Shown here: in pieces, positions 46,853 to 55,554 of the stretch
How the letters are laid out: each line of letters begins with the position of its first letter
How positions within the stretch are numbered: position 1 is the first letter of the stretch
From: Elusimicrobiota bacterium
Lineage (GTDB): Bacteria; Elusimicrobiota; Elusimicrobia; UBA1565; UBA9628
Assembly (NCBI GenBank): GCA_016218545.1
Contig: JACRDQ010000008.1
Coordinates: forward strand, 17,471 to 81,470
Length of the DNA: 64,000 nucleotides
Direction of reading: 5' to 3'
Notes under the pieces: generated by a model
Told to the model about the DNA's origin: nothing
Seen by the model: the letters and a program-made list of their open reading frames with translations, nothing else
Database searches by the model: none
Position numbers and translations under genes: made by a program

Positions 46853-48769
46853 TCAAGGGAAGTCCTGGACGAGCCAGCCCTTCTTGCGGGCGGTCTTGAG
46901 GAGCCCCGGGTCGGCCCTGCCGTGGGTGATGAGGAGCGCGCGGCCCGAGCTCGACCGGAGCAGGGCGTCGCCGTCCTCGCTCCCGCCCACCACGAGGGAG
47001 GGCCGCCTTCCCAGGGCTTTCTTGACCGCGGGCTTCTTCAGTTTCGCGGTGAGGACCCCGTCTTGGACCACGAGGTCCATGGCCGCGACCCTCTCCGGCT
47101 CGATCTCGAGGAACTCGATCCCGGCTTCCACGATCCAGCGCGGGCTGTCCGAGGCGATCCAGACCGGCCGGCCCGTGGCGCGCAGTCTGGCGACGAGGTC
47201 CGTGACTGGCCTGTAGATGCGGCCGTAGAAACGCTGGGAGAAGAACCTCCCCGCGAGGCCGCGGACCTCGGCCTCCTTCATCCCCGCCAGCAGGGTGGCG
47301 GCGAGCTCCTTGGCCTTCCGCCGGTCGCGGGAAAGCAGGGCGTCATAGCGGGCGAGCGGTTCCTTGCCGTCGCGGGGCTTGGGGAGCATGCCTTCGGCCG
47401 CGAGCCACCGCAGGAACGCGTCGCCCGCGTCTCCGGCCCAGAGCGTGCCTTCCGCCTCGAACACGGCGGGCCCGTCCGGCCCCTTCTCGAGGAAGGCCTC
47501 GAGGGCGCCGTCAATCTCCTTGGACCATGCCGGGGACTTAGGCGGCTCCGTCCCGGCGCTCGGGGCCGCGACCGGAAGGGCCTTCAGGATGCCCAGGCCC
47601 GGGTGGAGGCGTATCCCGTAGACGCGCGAGGTCACCCCTCGCACGGCCGCGTAGGCCCACTGGCTGCCGTCGGGCTCGAGGCCGCCCGCCGCCAGGGACG
47701 GGATGGAGCCGAAGAAGTGGCGCTGGCTGAGCCGGCGGGCCTTGAGGTCGAAGACCATGACCCAGCCGTTGTCGGTCCCGAGCAGGACCTCCGGGGAGCG
47801 GTCGGCGTCCAGGTCCGCGAGCGCCATCGAGACGGCATGGATGGGGCCGAGGTCCGACTCGGCCTCGAGCTTCTTGGTGCGGCCGGAGAGCCGGGAGATC
47901 CGCAGCCGCGAGTGTCCCGACTGCCAGCGCGAGCCGACCGTGGCGATGAAGGGCGAGCCGTCCGGCAGGCGGCCGAGCGCGCCGAGCTCGGGCGAGGTGT
48001 CGTCCGGATAGTCCAGGACGGTCCGGCCGTTCCCGTCGAGGATGAAGACCGTCGCCCGTCCGCGCCTGGCCGAGAAGGCGGCCACGAGCGTGCCTTCCTT
48101 GCCGCCGAGGCTGGCCGCCGCCACGTTGAGCAGGCTGTCCGCCGGCAGGGCTGCCTCCCATCGGAGCCGGCCGTCGGCGGAGAGGGCCTGGACGAGGTTC
48201 TTGTACCTGGCCACGGCGCCCACGAGCTCGCCCTTGCCGTCGCCGTCGAGGTCGCATAGGACCGCGGACTCCATGGGGCGGGAGTCCTTCCAGCGCGGCG
48301 TTCCATCGCGGTCGAGGACCTGGACCTGGTACATGTCCTGGGTCACGAGGCTCGGCTTGCCTCCCAGGTCGCCGGCCAGGATGGACTCGTAGTAGCCCGA
48401 GACGGTGAAGCTCGAGAGGGCCGTGCCCGAGGAGCTCAGCCGCTGGATCCGATGCCGGTAGTGGTCCTCGCCGCGCTCCGACACGAGCAGGGTGCCGCCC
48501 GGCTCATAGGCCGCGCCGTCGACCCTGAGGCGGTCGTCGACCTCGTGGACCCACAAGGCGCCCAGGGCCTTGTCCTGGGGCCAGGGCTTGCCCGCGTCCT
48601 CGAAGAGCTCGAAGGACGGGTGGAAGGTCATCCTGGCGAGGCGGGGGAGCTGCTTGGCGATCCCCGCCTCCAGTTCCGATGCGTCGTCAACAGGGCTCGG
48701 GACCGCGGCGGCGCGGCAGGCGGTCGCCGAGAGCGTGGTGATGAGGACGGAGAGAAGGACGTTGTTCAT
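46853..48769 (-). CDS. Secreted beta-propeller fused to a HAD (SerB-like) domain with altered motif I
   Basis: 638 residues from the ATG at 48769 (signal peptide MNNVLLSVLITTLSATACRAAA, possible lipoprotein Cys). Residues 60-390 form an FG-GAP/PQQ-type propeller (LCDLDGDGKGELVGAV, ALADLDADRSPEVLLG). Residues 430-638 match the HAD/phosphoserine-phosphatase fold: AVFEAEGTLW, PVWIASDSPRWIVEAG, and VVGGSEDGDALL. The nucleophile motif DxD is Glu438-Ala-Glu440, so phosphatase activity is doubtful. The gene is bracketed by family A palindromes, one abutting its stop codon and one 14 bp upstream of its start. Confidence 0.82.
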   Translation of the reverse strand: MNNVLLSVLITTLSATACRAAAVPSPVDDASELEAGIAKQLPRLARMTFHPSFELFEDAGKPWPQDKALGALWVHEVDDRLRVDGAAYEPGGTLLVSERGEDHYRHRIQRLSSSGTALSSFTVSGYYESILAGDLGGKPSLVTQDMYQVQVLDRDGTPRWKDSRPMESAVLCDLDGDGKGELVGAVARYKNLVQALSADGRLRWEAALPADSLLNVAAASLGGKEGTLVAAFSARRGRATVFILDGNGRTVLDYPDDTSPELGALGRLPDGSPFIATVGSRWQSGHSRLRISRLSGRTKKLEAESDLGPIHAVSMALADLDADRSPEVLLGTDNGWVMVFDLKARRLSQRHFFGSIPSLAAGGLEPDGSQWAYAAVRGVTSRVYGIRLHPGLGILKALPVAAPSAGTEPPKSPAWSKEIDGALEAFLEKGPDGPAVFEAEGTLWAGDAGDAFLRWLAAEGMLPKPRDGKEPLARYDALLSRDRRKAKELAATLLAGMKEAEVRGLAGRFFSQRFYGRIYRPVTDLVARLRATGRPVWIASDSPRWIVEAGIEFLEIEPERVAAMDLVVQDGVLTAKLKKPAVKKALGRRPSLVVGGSEDGDALLRSSSGRALLITHGRADPGLLKTARKKGWLVQDFP

Positions 48770-48782
48770 GACGCGGGCCTCC

Positions 48783-48850
48783 CGGTGCCTGGCATTGTAT
48801 TGATTGTATTTTTCAGCTGAAAAATACAATCAATACAATGCCAGGCACCG
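48783..48850. repeat. 68-bp perfect palindrome, family A, copy 2
   Basis: Arms of 34 bp without spacer, ends CGGTGCCTGGC...GCCAGGCACCG. It abuts the TGA of the TPR-kinase gene (48851-48853), exactly as copy 1 abuts the Omp85 stop. Confidence 0.95.
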
Positions 48851-51160
48851 TCAAGAGGCGAGGCGCGGGGTCTGCGTGCCCGAGGGGTCCTTGATCTTGT
48901 CCAGCCAGACCCAGAAGTCGCGCGCGGTGCGGATGCGCTTGTCCGGGTCCGGGTGCAGGGAGGCGTCGATGAGGGCGTCGAGGCCCTCGGGCAGGGGGGC
49001 CAGCTGCGAGGGTTTGGGGTAGCGCGCCTCGAGCTTCATGGAGGTCGAGGCCGGGGAGGGGTAGGGCCGCTCGCCGGTCGTCATCTCGTAGAGGCAGGCG
49101 CCCAGGGAGAAGATGTCGGACTCCTTGCGCACCGCGCCCGCTCCCTGCTCCGGCGCCATGTAGAACGGCGTGCCCAGGACCGTGTTGGTCATGCTCGGCC
49201 CCGCCGAGGACTCCAGGGCGGTCTTGGCGATGCCGAAGTCCATGACCTTCACCGCGCCCTCGACCGTGATCATGACGTTGGAGGGCTTGAGGTCGCGGTG
49301 CACGACGTTGTGGTGGTGGGCGTAGTCGAGCGCGCGGCAGACGTGCTTGATGATGGCCTTGGTCTCGGAGAGGCTCAGGCGGCGGCGGTCGGTGATGAGG
49401 TCCTCGAGGGAACGCCCCTCGATGAACTCGAAGACGAGGTAGAGGCCGGTCGGGTCGTCGAGGATGGAGTAGATCTCCACGATCGAGGGGTGGTGCAGGG
49501 CGGCGACCGTGCGGGCTTCCTCGAGGAGCCGGTCCCGGTCGCGCGGGTCGGCCTTGAGCTCCGGGCGGAGCATCTTGATGGCCACGCGCCGGCGGAGGGC
49601 CTTGTCGATCCCCTCGTAAACCACGCCCATCCCGCCCTGGCCGAGCACCCGGCCGACCTCGTAGCTGGCGTCGATGGCCGAGGGCTGGCGCAGGGTCCCC
49701 GAGCCCTGGACCTTGCGGATCTCGGCGGTGAGCTTCTTCTGCCATTGGCCGCTCATGATGTGGAGCAGGCCCAGGGCGATGAGGAACCCGCCGATCAGGG
49801 AGCTGGTGACGATGGTGACGAAGGACTTGCGGCGCGTGGGGCGGCTCGCGGCCGCGGCGGCGGGCTGGGGCGGGGGAGCCGTGCCCAGCGTGGGGGCGCG
49901 CTCGAGGGTGGAGCGCGCCAGCGCGTCCTTGAGGAGGGGCCCGAACTGGGGGTCGAGGGCGGCGGCGGTCTTCAGGTCCGCCTCCATGGCCTCGAAGTTC
50001 CCGTACTTCTCGTTGATGAGACCCCTGTTGGCGTAGGCGTAAGCGTCATTGGAAACGAGCTCCAGGGAGAGGTTGGCGTCGGCCATGGCGTCGTCGAGCC
50101 TCCCCATCCGATAGTAGGCGAAGGCCCTCGCGTCGCGGGGCGCGGGGTCGTTGGGGTTGATGGCCAGGGCCTGGGAGGAGTCCTGGGCCGCCTCGCGGTA
50201 CTTGCCCACCTGGTTCTGGGCCGCGGCCCTGAGGTAATAGCCTCCGGCGTATTCGGGCGCGGCCTCGATGATCTTATCCGCGGCCGCGATGACGGCCCAG
50301 AAGTCCCTGAGCCCCATCTTGCCGACCGCGCCGTCGACGAGCTTCTTGACCGCGGCGGGCCTGTTCTCCGCGTTGATGAGCAGGCTCTTCTCGTGGGCCT
50401 GGGAGAACTGGTGGGCGACGCCCTGGTACTCCCGCTGGACGTCGAGGCTCTGGCGCAGCTGCTCCTCGGGGAGCTTCACGACGGGCGGCACGCGCCCTTC
50501 GGAGAGGCGCAGGACCGAGAAGGCCGTGGTCTCGTTCGGGTCGATGGCCAGGGAGCGCTTGGCGTCCTCGATGGCCTCGAGGTAGCGTCCCGAGTAGTAG
50601 TAGGCCAAGGAGCGCTGGGCGAAGCCCGTGGAGCTGCGCGGGTCGAGCTCGGTGACACGGGTGGCGTCGTTGATGGCTCCCTCGAAGTCGCCCAGGCCGG
50701 TGCGGGCGCTGGCGCGGTTGGTGAGGGCGGCGGTGTTGTCCGGCTGGGAGCGCAGGGTGAGGTCGGAGAGCTGGGAGGCCTGGTCGAACTTCTTGGTCTG
50801 CAGGTCGTAGCGCGCGATCTGCTCGCGCACCGAGGCGTCGAGGTCGGGGGATCGGGCGGCCGCGTTGAGCTCCGGGAGGCGGCGCTCCATCACGGCCGAG
50901 GGCAGGGCGGCGTCTGCGGTCTCGCCGGATTCCCGGTAGGCCGCGTCGAGCTCCTTGTTGAGGTCTTCGGCGAGCCGCTGGATCTTGGCGGAGGCCGCGT
51001 CCGTCTCGGAGCGGCCGCCGGCCGGCCGCGGCACGCGCAGGGGGGCGAATTTCGACGGCGTCGTCTCGGGCGCCGCGGCCGGGGCCTGCGCCCCCGCCGG
51101 CCCGCTGAAGGCCAGGACGAGGGTAAAAAGGGGCGCAGCCAGCGCCGTCGACGCTCGCAT
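48851..51160 (-). CDS. Periplasmic TPR - membrane - cytoplasmic Ser/Thr kinase
   Basis: 769 residues from the ATG at 51160. A signal sequence (about 1-24) is followed by a long TPR solenoid (about 60-425; QPDNTAALTNRASARTGLG, GKYREAAQDSSQALAINPND), a Pro/Ala linker, one membrane helix (about 445-468; FVTIVTSSLIGGFLIALGLLHIM) and a C-terminal kinase (about 495-765) with GQGGMGVVYEG, VAIKML, HRDLKPSN (about 623) and DFGIAK. Topology is sensor-first, the reverse of most bacterial receptor kinases. The promoter is TTGACA-17-TACACT with 7 nt to the ATG, a strong case for a leaderless mRNA. Confidence 0.9.
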   Translation of the reverse strand: MRASTALAAPLFTLVLAFSGPAGAQAPAAAPETTPSKFAPLRVPRPAGGRSETDAASAKIQRLAEDLNKELDAAYRESGETADAALPSAVMERRLPELNAAARSPDLDASVREQIARYDLQTKKFDQASQLSDLTLRSQPDNTAALTNRASARTGLGDFEGAINDATRVTELDPRSSTGFAQRSLAYYYSGRYLEAIEDAKRSLAIDPNETTAFSVLRLSEGRVPPVVKLPEEQLRQSLDVQREYQGVAHQFSQAHEKSLLINAENRPAAVKKLVDGAVGKMGLRDFWAVIAAADKIIEAAPEYAGGYYLRAAAQNQVGKYREAAQDSSQALAINPNDPAPRDARAFAYYRMGRLDDAMADANLSLELVSNDAYAYANRGLINEKYGNFEAMEADLKTAAALDPQFGPLLKDALARSTLERAPTLGTAPPPQPAAAAASRPTRRKSFVTIVTSSLIGGFLIALGLLHIMSGQWQKKLTAEIRKVQGSGTLRQPSAIDASYEVGRVLGQGGMGVVYEGIDKALRRRVAIKMLRPELKADPRDRDRLLEEARTVAALHHPSIVEIYSILDDPTGLYLVFEFIEGRSLEDLITDRRRLSLSETKAIIKHVCRALDYAHHHNVVHRDLKPSNVMITVEGAVKVMDFGIAKTALESSAGPSMTNTVLGTPFYMAPEQGAGAVRKESDIFSLGACLYEMTTGERPYPSPASTSMKLEARYPKPSQLAPLPEGLDALIDASLHPDPDKRIRTARDFWVWLDKIKDPSGTQTPRLAS

Positions 51161-51167
51161 AGGTCTT

Positions 51168-51196
51168 AGTGTATAGGGAAGGCAATTTCCTGTCAA
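51168..51196 (-). promoter_or_regulatory. Consensus promoter of the TPR-kinase gene
   Basis: Minus-strand TTGACA (51191-51196), 17-bp spacer, TACACT (51168-51173), then 7 nt to the ATG at 51160. The predicted transcription start falls on the start codon. Confidence 0.85.
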
Positions 51197-51277
51197 GGGC
51201 CCATCGGGGCCATCCGCTGGCGCCGCGCTGGCGCCGGCAGTGGCACCGGCAGTTCAATTTTTGTCTAATGCCGTCCC

Positions 51278-53167
51278 ATGGCACCGCGACAGAGCTTCAT
51301 CATCGACTTCGACAGCACCCTGGTCCGGGTCGAGGCGCTCGACGAGTTGGCGGCCCTGTGCCTCAAGGGCCGGCCCGGAGCCGACGCGGTCCTGCGGCGG
51401 TTCCGCGAGATCACGGAGAAAGGCATGGCCGGAGAGCTCGCTTTCGACGAGTCCCTTCGCCGCAGGCTCGCGCTCATCCGTCCGACGAGAAGGCACCTGG
51501 CGGCCCTCACGCGCCTCCTGTCGAAGAGCGTGACGCGCTCCTTCGCCAGGAACAAGGCCTTCTTCAAGAGGTTCGGCCGCGACGTCTACGTGGTGTCCGG
51601 GGGGTTCCGCGAGTACATGCTGCCGGTCCTGACCCGCCTGGGCATCCCGGAGGACCACGTCTTCGGCAACACCTTCGTGTTCGCGGGCGACGCGGTCGCG
51701 GGCTTCGACGAGGCCAACCCCCTCTGCAAGGACGACGGAAAGGCCGCGGTGGCCAGGTCCCTGGGCCTGGAGGGCGAGGTCTTCGTCATCGGGGACGGCT
51801 GGACGGATTGGCGGATGAAGGAGGCCGTCCCGGGGAGCAGGTTCGTCGCCTTCACGGAGAACGTTTCGCGGCCCACGGTCCTGGCCAAGGCCGATGCCGC
51901 GGCCGGGAGCCTCGACGAGTTCCTCTTCTCCCGCGCCCTGCCCATGACCCTCTCCTACCCGAAGAGCAGGATCAAGGTCCTCCTCCTCGACAACGTCAGC
52001 GCCGCGGCCGCGGCCCTCCTCAAGGAGGAAGGTTACTCGGTGGAGGCTGTCCCCCGGAGCCTCTCCGGCAGGGAGCTCGCCGCCCGGCTCAAGGACGTGC
52101 ACCTGCTCGGCGTGCGGTCAGGCACCCGGATCGACGAGGAGTGCCTCGCGGGAGCCGAGAGGCTCCTGGCGGTCGGGGTCTTCGCCATCGGCACCAACAA
52201 CGTGGACCTGGCGGCATGCACGCGCAGGGGCATGCCCGTCTTCAACGCGCCCTTCAGCAGCGCCCGGAGCGTGGCCGAGCTCGTGGTCGGCGAGACCGTC
52301 ATGCTCCTGCGCCGCGTGTTCGAGAAGAGCTCCAGGCTTCACGCCGGGGCATGGGACAAGGGGCACGCGGATTCCTACGAGGTCCGCGGCAAGAGCCTCG
52401 GCATCATCGGCTACGGGAACATCGGCAGCCAGGTCTCCGTGCTGGCCGAGGCCCTGGGGATGCGCGTCCTCTACTTCGACATCGAGGACACCTTGGCCCT
52501 GGGCAACGCGCGCAAGTGCCGCTCCCTGGCTGAGGTCCTGCGCCGCTCGGACGTCGTGACCGTCCACGTGGACGGTCGGGCGGCCAACACCGGGCTCATC
52601 GGCGAGCGCCAGCTCAGGATGATGAAGCCCGGGGCGTATCTCATCAACTCGAGCCGCGGCAAGGTGGTCGACCTCGCCGCGCTCGCCAAGGCCCTCAAGA
52701 GCGGGCGCCTCCGGGGCGCGGCCGTGGACGTTTTCCCGAAGGAGCCGCGGAGCAACGACGAGAGGCTCTCCTGCGAGCTGCGCGGCATCCCCCAGGCGAT
52801 CCTGACGCCCCACATCGGCGGGAGCACGATGGAGGCGCAGGAGAACATCGCCAGGTTCGTGACGGAGCGCGTCTTCTCCTACGTCAACAACGGAGACACC
52901 CTCCACAGCGTCAACTTTCCCCAGGTGAAGCTCCCCAGGCTGGTGAAGTCCCACCGCTTCCTGCATATCCACCGCAACGTCTACGGGATGCTCTCGCGGC
53001 TGAACACGGTCTTCGCGGATCATCGGATCAACATCGAGGGCCAGTACCTCAAGACCAACGACGAGATCGGCTACGTCATCACCGACATCCGCGCCGACTA
53101 CGACCTGGGCGTGCTGAGGGCCTTGAGGGAGCTCCCCGGGACGATCCGCTTCCGCGTGCTCTACTGA
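51278..53167 (+). CDS. SerB-SerA fusion: phosphoserine phosphatase and 3-phosphoglycerate dehydrogenase with ACT domain
   Basis: 629 residues. Residues 1-210 are a HAD phosphatase with intact motif I (IIDFDSTLV, Asp10/Asp12), VVSGGF, a Lys in LCKDDGKA and IGDGWTDWRM. Residues about 225-535 are a D-2-hydroxyacid dehydrogenase with IGYGNIGSQ, NSSRGKVVD and TPHIGGST; residues about 555-629 an ACT domain (NIEGQYLKTNDEIGYVITDI) for probable serine feedback. The fusion joins the first and last steps of serine biosynthesis; the middle enzyme SerC is not here. No Shine-Dalgarno; TCTAAT lies 8 nt upstream. The 3' end overlaps the converging gene by 7 bp. Confidence 0.93.
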   Translation: MAPRQSFIIDFDSTLVRVEALDELAALCLKGRPGADAVLRRFREITEKGMAGELAFDESLRRRLALIRPTRRHLAALTRLLSKSVTRSFARNKAFFKRFGRDVYVVSGGFREYMLPVLTRLGIPEDHVFGNTFVFAGDAVAGFDEANPLCKDDGKAAVARSLGLEGEVFVIGDGWTDWRMKEAVPGSRFVAFTENVSRPTVLAKADAAAGSLDEFLFSRALPMTLSYPKSRIKVLLLDNVSAAAAALLKEEGYSVEAVPRSLSGRELAARLKDVHLLGVRSGTRIDEECLAGAERLLAVGVFAIGTNNVDLAACTRRGMPVFNAPFSSARSVAELVVGETVMLLRRVFEKSSRLHAGAWDKGHADSYEVRGKSLGIIGYGNIGSQVSVLAEALGMRVLYFDIEDTLALGNARKCRSLAEVLRRSDVVTVHVDGRAANTGLIGERQLRMMKPGAYLINSSRGKVVDLAALAKALKSGRLRGAAVDVFPKEPRSNDERLSCELRGIPQAILTPHIGGSTMEAQENIARFVTERVFSYVNNGDTLHSVNFPQVKLPRLVKSHRFLHIHRNVYGMLSRLNTVFADHRINIEGQYLKTNDEIGYVITDIRADYDLGVLRALRELPGTIRFRVLY

Positions 53168-53745
53168 CGGGCCGCGGCGTAGGACTTGAGGCTGTCGGCC
53201 GGCCGCAGCGCGGCGCCGCAGTCCGAGCAGGTGTCCCGGTTCGTCGCGAAGATCCCCTTGCAGACCGGGCAGACGACCTTGACCGAGTCGTCGACGTACT
53301 CGAGGAGCTTCGAGAGGGTCAGGACGGCCCCGCAGTCGCACTTCTCATCCGAGGATTCCGCCTGGCAGCGCGGGCAGGTCACGCGGCGCGGGAGCTTGCC
53401 CAAGACGATGCCGCAGCCCTTGCAGCACGCCGCGGATTCGCGGTTGAGGGTCTCGCAGACCGGGCAGGGCGTCCTTTCGGGCTCGGCGGGCTGCGTCTCC
53501 GGCGCCGCCTCGGCGGCTTGTGCCCGGGACGGGCAGGATTCCGCTGCCGAGCCGTCCGCGGCCAGGTGCAGGCCGCACTCCTGGCAGACCGCCATGGGCA
53601 CGAGAACCTCGCGCACGTCGCCGTCGCACGCGGGACACGGCATCTCCAGGACCGGGCCAGGACCTTCGGCCGCGGGAGCGCCGCATCGGCTGCAATAGCG
53701 GGCCTGGTCGCCGTTCTCGCTGGAGCACTTCGGGCAGGAGATCAT
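53161..53745 (-). CDS. Multi-zinc-ribbon protein
   Basis: 194 residues with five CxxC-type pairs or knuckles: ISCPKCSSEN...YCSRCGAP, MPCPACDGD...CQECGLH, TPCPVCETLN...CCKGCG, VTCPRCQAE...CDCGA and VVCPVCKGIF...CSDCGAALRP. There is no membrane segment and no enzymatic domain, so it probably scaffolds proteins or nucleic acid. A TAGAGT box ends 6 nt before the ATG. It faces the serine-synthesis fusion, overlapping it at the 3' end. Confidence 0.8.
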   Translation of the reverse strand: MISCPKCSSENGDQARYCSRCGAPAAEGPGPVLEMPCPACDGDVREVLVPMAVCQECGLHLAADGSAAESCPSRAQAAEAAPETQPAEPERTPCPVCETLNRESAACCKGCGIVLGKLPRRVTCPRCQAESSDEKCDCGAVLTLSKLLEYVDDSVKVVCPVCKGIFATNRDTCSDCGAALRPADSLKSYAAARQ

Positions 53746-53781
53746 GGCGGTACTCTAGCATACTCTGGGCCGCGGGCTGGG

Positions 53782-55452
53782 TCAACGGCCGAGCTGGTAG
53801 AGCCCGCGCTTGTAGACCAGGAAGAGGTCCGTGGTGCGCCGCGAGGGCAGGAGCATCTGGTCGAGGGTCTGCCACCAGAACCCCCCGCAGAGGGAGCCCG
53901 GCTGGCCGCACGAGGCCGCGGTGTAGAGCAGGACCAGGTCCTTGCGGCCGCCGTCGACGTCCTCGGGATCGAGCCACCAGTAGCCTTTGACCTTGTCGCC
54001 TTCGACGTAGCCGAAGGACCCGAGCATGAGCTTCTTGTCCGGGAGGCGCTCGGAGACGTTCCGGAAGATCTCGTCGAACGCCATGCCGACCGGGTTGTCC
54101 TCCGGCTGGAGGCTCAAGGAGACGACGTCCAGGTTCTTCCCGAAGCCTTGCGGCAGGTAGCGGTCGAGCCAGCCGTAGAGGGAGTGCTCCTCGTCAGGGG
54201 CGGTACCGTCCCACCAGTAGAGCGTGGCGACGGTCTCGAGCGCGGGGTCCGCGGCCTTGACCGCCGCGGCGCCGGCGGAGAAGATCTCAAAGACGCGCTG
54301 GGGGCCGAGCGGGGCGCGGGAGCCGCCGAGCCAGTCGCCGTTGATCTCCGGGCCGACCTCCCAGCTGCGGACCCGGTCGCTGTAGCGGCGCACGAGGTTG
54401 GCGACCCGGGCGGCGTAGGCCTCGGGAGTGAGGTTGCGGGGCCACTGGGCGGTGTCGAGCGGGCAGGCCATGACCTTGATGCCGCGCAGGTTCAGCTCGG
54501 AGACGATGGCGTCGTAGGGCTCGAACGAGCGTTCCGAGGCGTAGGCAAAGTCGTGGGGGTTGGCTCGGAAAACCAGACGCGCCCAGTCGGCGCCCGCCTT
54601 GTCGATGGTCTCCGACAGCCAGGCGGCGTTCGCGGTCCAGGCAGCGGCGCTTTCGTCGAGGGTGAGGCCGAAGCGCAGGGCGTCCTTCGAAGGCGCCGCG
54701 GCGACGGCCTGGGCCCCGTGCTCGAAGGCCATCTTCTGCCAGGCCGCGCTGACGGCTGTCAGGGCCTTATCGAAGGCCTTGGCCCGGGAGGCCTGGTCGC
54801 GCTCGCCCTTGGCGTCCGCGATGAGGTCGTCGGCCTTGGAAAGGAGCTTCCTGGTCTTGTCTCCCGGGGTGTAGGGGGGCTTTCCGTGCTTCTGCTTCCA
54901 GCGGAGGGTCTCTCCGAGCCTGCGGTGCTGGGTGAGGGCGATCTCCTCGTTGAACAGGATGGTGTCCCGGTCCGCGTAGCCGTCCCCGCCCTTGTCGATC
55001 CAGACGGTCGAGAACCCGTCGTCCCGGACCGGCCACGGAAGGCTGACCCGGACGCGCTCCGGACCTTCCCAGACCAGGACCGCGCCGCCCGCGGCTTGGA
55101 GGAGCTCGGCCTTGGACGCGCGGGCCAGGGTGTCCACTCGGTAGACCGCCAGGCCCCCGAGGCCGGAGGGCGCCGCGGCCTTGTCCTTGGCGTCGGCCCG
55201 CCCGATGAAGGAGAGCAGCTCCCGGAAGTCCATCCTCTTGCCTTCGTCGTCGTGCGCGGTGAGCCAGATCCTGCGCGTCGTCGCGGAATCGGGGCCTCCT
55301 GCCGGAGTCCGCGCTTCCAGCGCGGCGACCGGCGCCGTGGACATCGCGGAGAAGTCGGGTTCGGCGGGCTCCGCCGAGCGGCGGTCGGTCTCGGCCAGGG
55401 CCGGCGAGGCGGCGCCGAGGACCGCGGCGGCCAGCAATGAAATGAGGGTCAT
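53782..55452 (-). CDS. Secreted TIM-barrel glycoside-hydrolase-like protein
   Basis: 556 residues. Signal peptide MTLISLLAAAVLGAASPALA, an N-terminal domain (about 60-180) with VWIDKGGDGYADRDTILFNEE, a helical linker and a C-terminal (beta/alpha)8-like domain (about 255-545). SWEVGPEINGDWLGG with Glu369 resembles the Asn/Glu acid-base strand of clan GH-A hydrolases, and a second strand LVLLYTAA...GFWWQTLDQ closes the barrel. I cannot identify a nucleophile Glu with certainty. Substrate unknown. TATAAT ends 6 nt before the ATG. Confidence 0.7.
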   Translation of the reverse strand: MTLISLLAAAVLGAASPALAETDRRSAEPAEPDFSAMSTAPVAALEARTPAGGPDSATTRRIWLTAHDDEGKRMDFRELLSFIGRADAKDKAAAPSGLGGLAVYRVDTLARASKAELLQAAGGAVLVWEGPERVRVSLPWPVRDDGFSTVWIDKGGDGYADRDTILFNEEIALTQHRRLGETLRWKQKHGKPPYTPGDKTRKLLSKADDLIADAKGERDQASRAKAFDKALTAVSAAWQKMAFEHGAQAVAAAPSKDALRFGLTLDESAAAWTANAAWLSETIDKAGADWARLVFRANPHDFAYASERSFEPYDAIVSELNLRGIKVMACPLDTAQWPRNLTPEAYAARVANLVRRYSDRVRSWEVGPEINGDWLGGSRAPLGPQRVFEIFSAGAAAVKAADPALETVATLYWWDGTAPDEEHSLYGWLDRYLPQGFGKNLDVVSLSLQPEDNPVGMAFDEIFRNVSERLPDKKLMLGSFGYVEGDKVKGYWWLDPEDVDGGRKDLVLLYTAASCGQPGSLCGGFWWQTLDQMLLPSRRTTDLFLVYKRGLYQLGR

Positions 55453-55458
55453 GCAAAA

Positions 55459-55464
55459 ATTATA
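55459..55464 (-). promoter_or_regulatory. Putative -10 box of a leaderless gene (53782-55452)
   Basis: Minus-strand TATAAT, 6 nt from the ATG at 55452, no ribosome-binding site. Confidence 0.55.
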
Positions 55465-55470
55465 ATATAA

Positions 55471-55550
55471 GTGGGGTCAGGCCTTGAAATCGGAGAAACG
55501 GATCGCCGGGGCGCGGCGGGGCGCATTGTCCGATTCCGAGGCCTGACCAC
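55471..55550. repeat. Imperfect palindrome with GTGGGGTCAGGCCT ends
   Basis: 80 bp. The arms GTGGGGTCAGGCCTTGAAATCGGA and TCCGATTCCGAGGCCTGACCAC pair with a few mismatches around a GC-rich centre. The GGTCAGGCCT end is similar to, but distinct from, the GGGGTCAG family. It occupies the region between two divergent genes and includes the 5' leader of the FAD oxidase. Confidence 0.75.
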
Positions 55551-55554
55551 AAGC

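Noticed and set aside
46783..48850. Short peptides encoded by the palindromes (N-terminal extensions of flanking ORFs)
   Set aside because: They arise from the repeat DNA itself; the flanking gene starts with a signal peptide at 48769.
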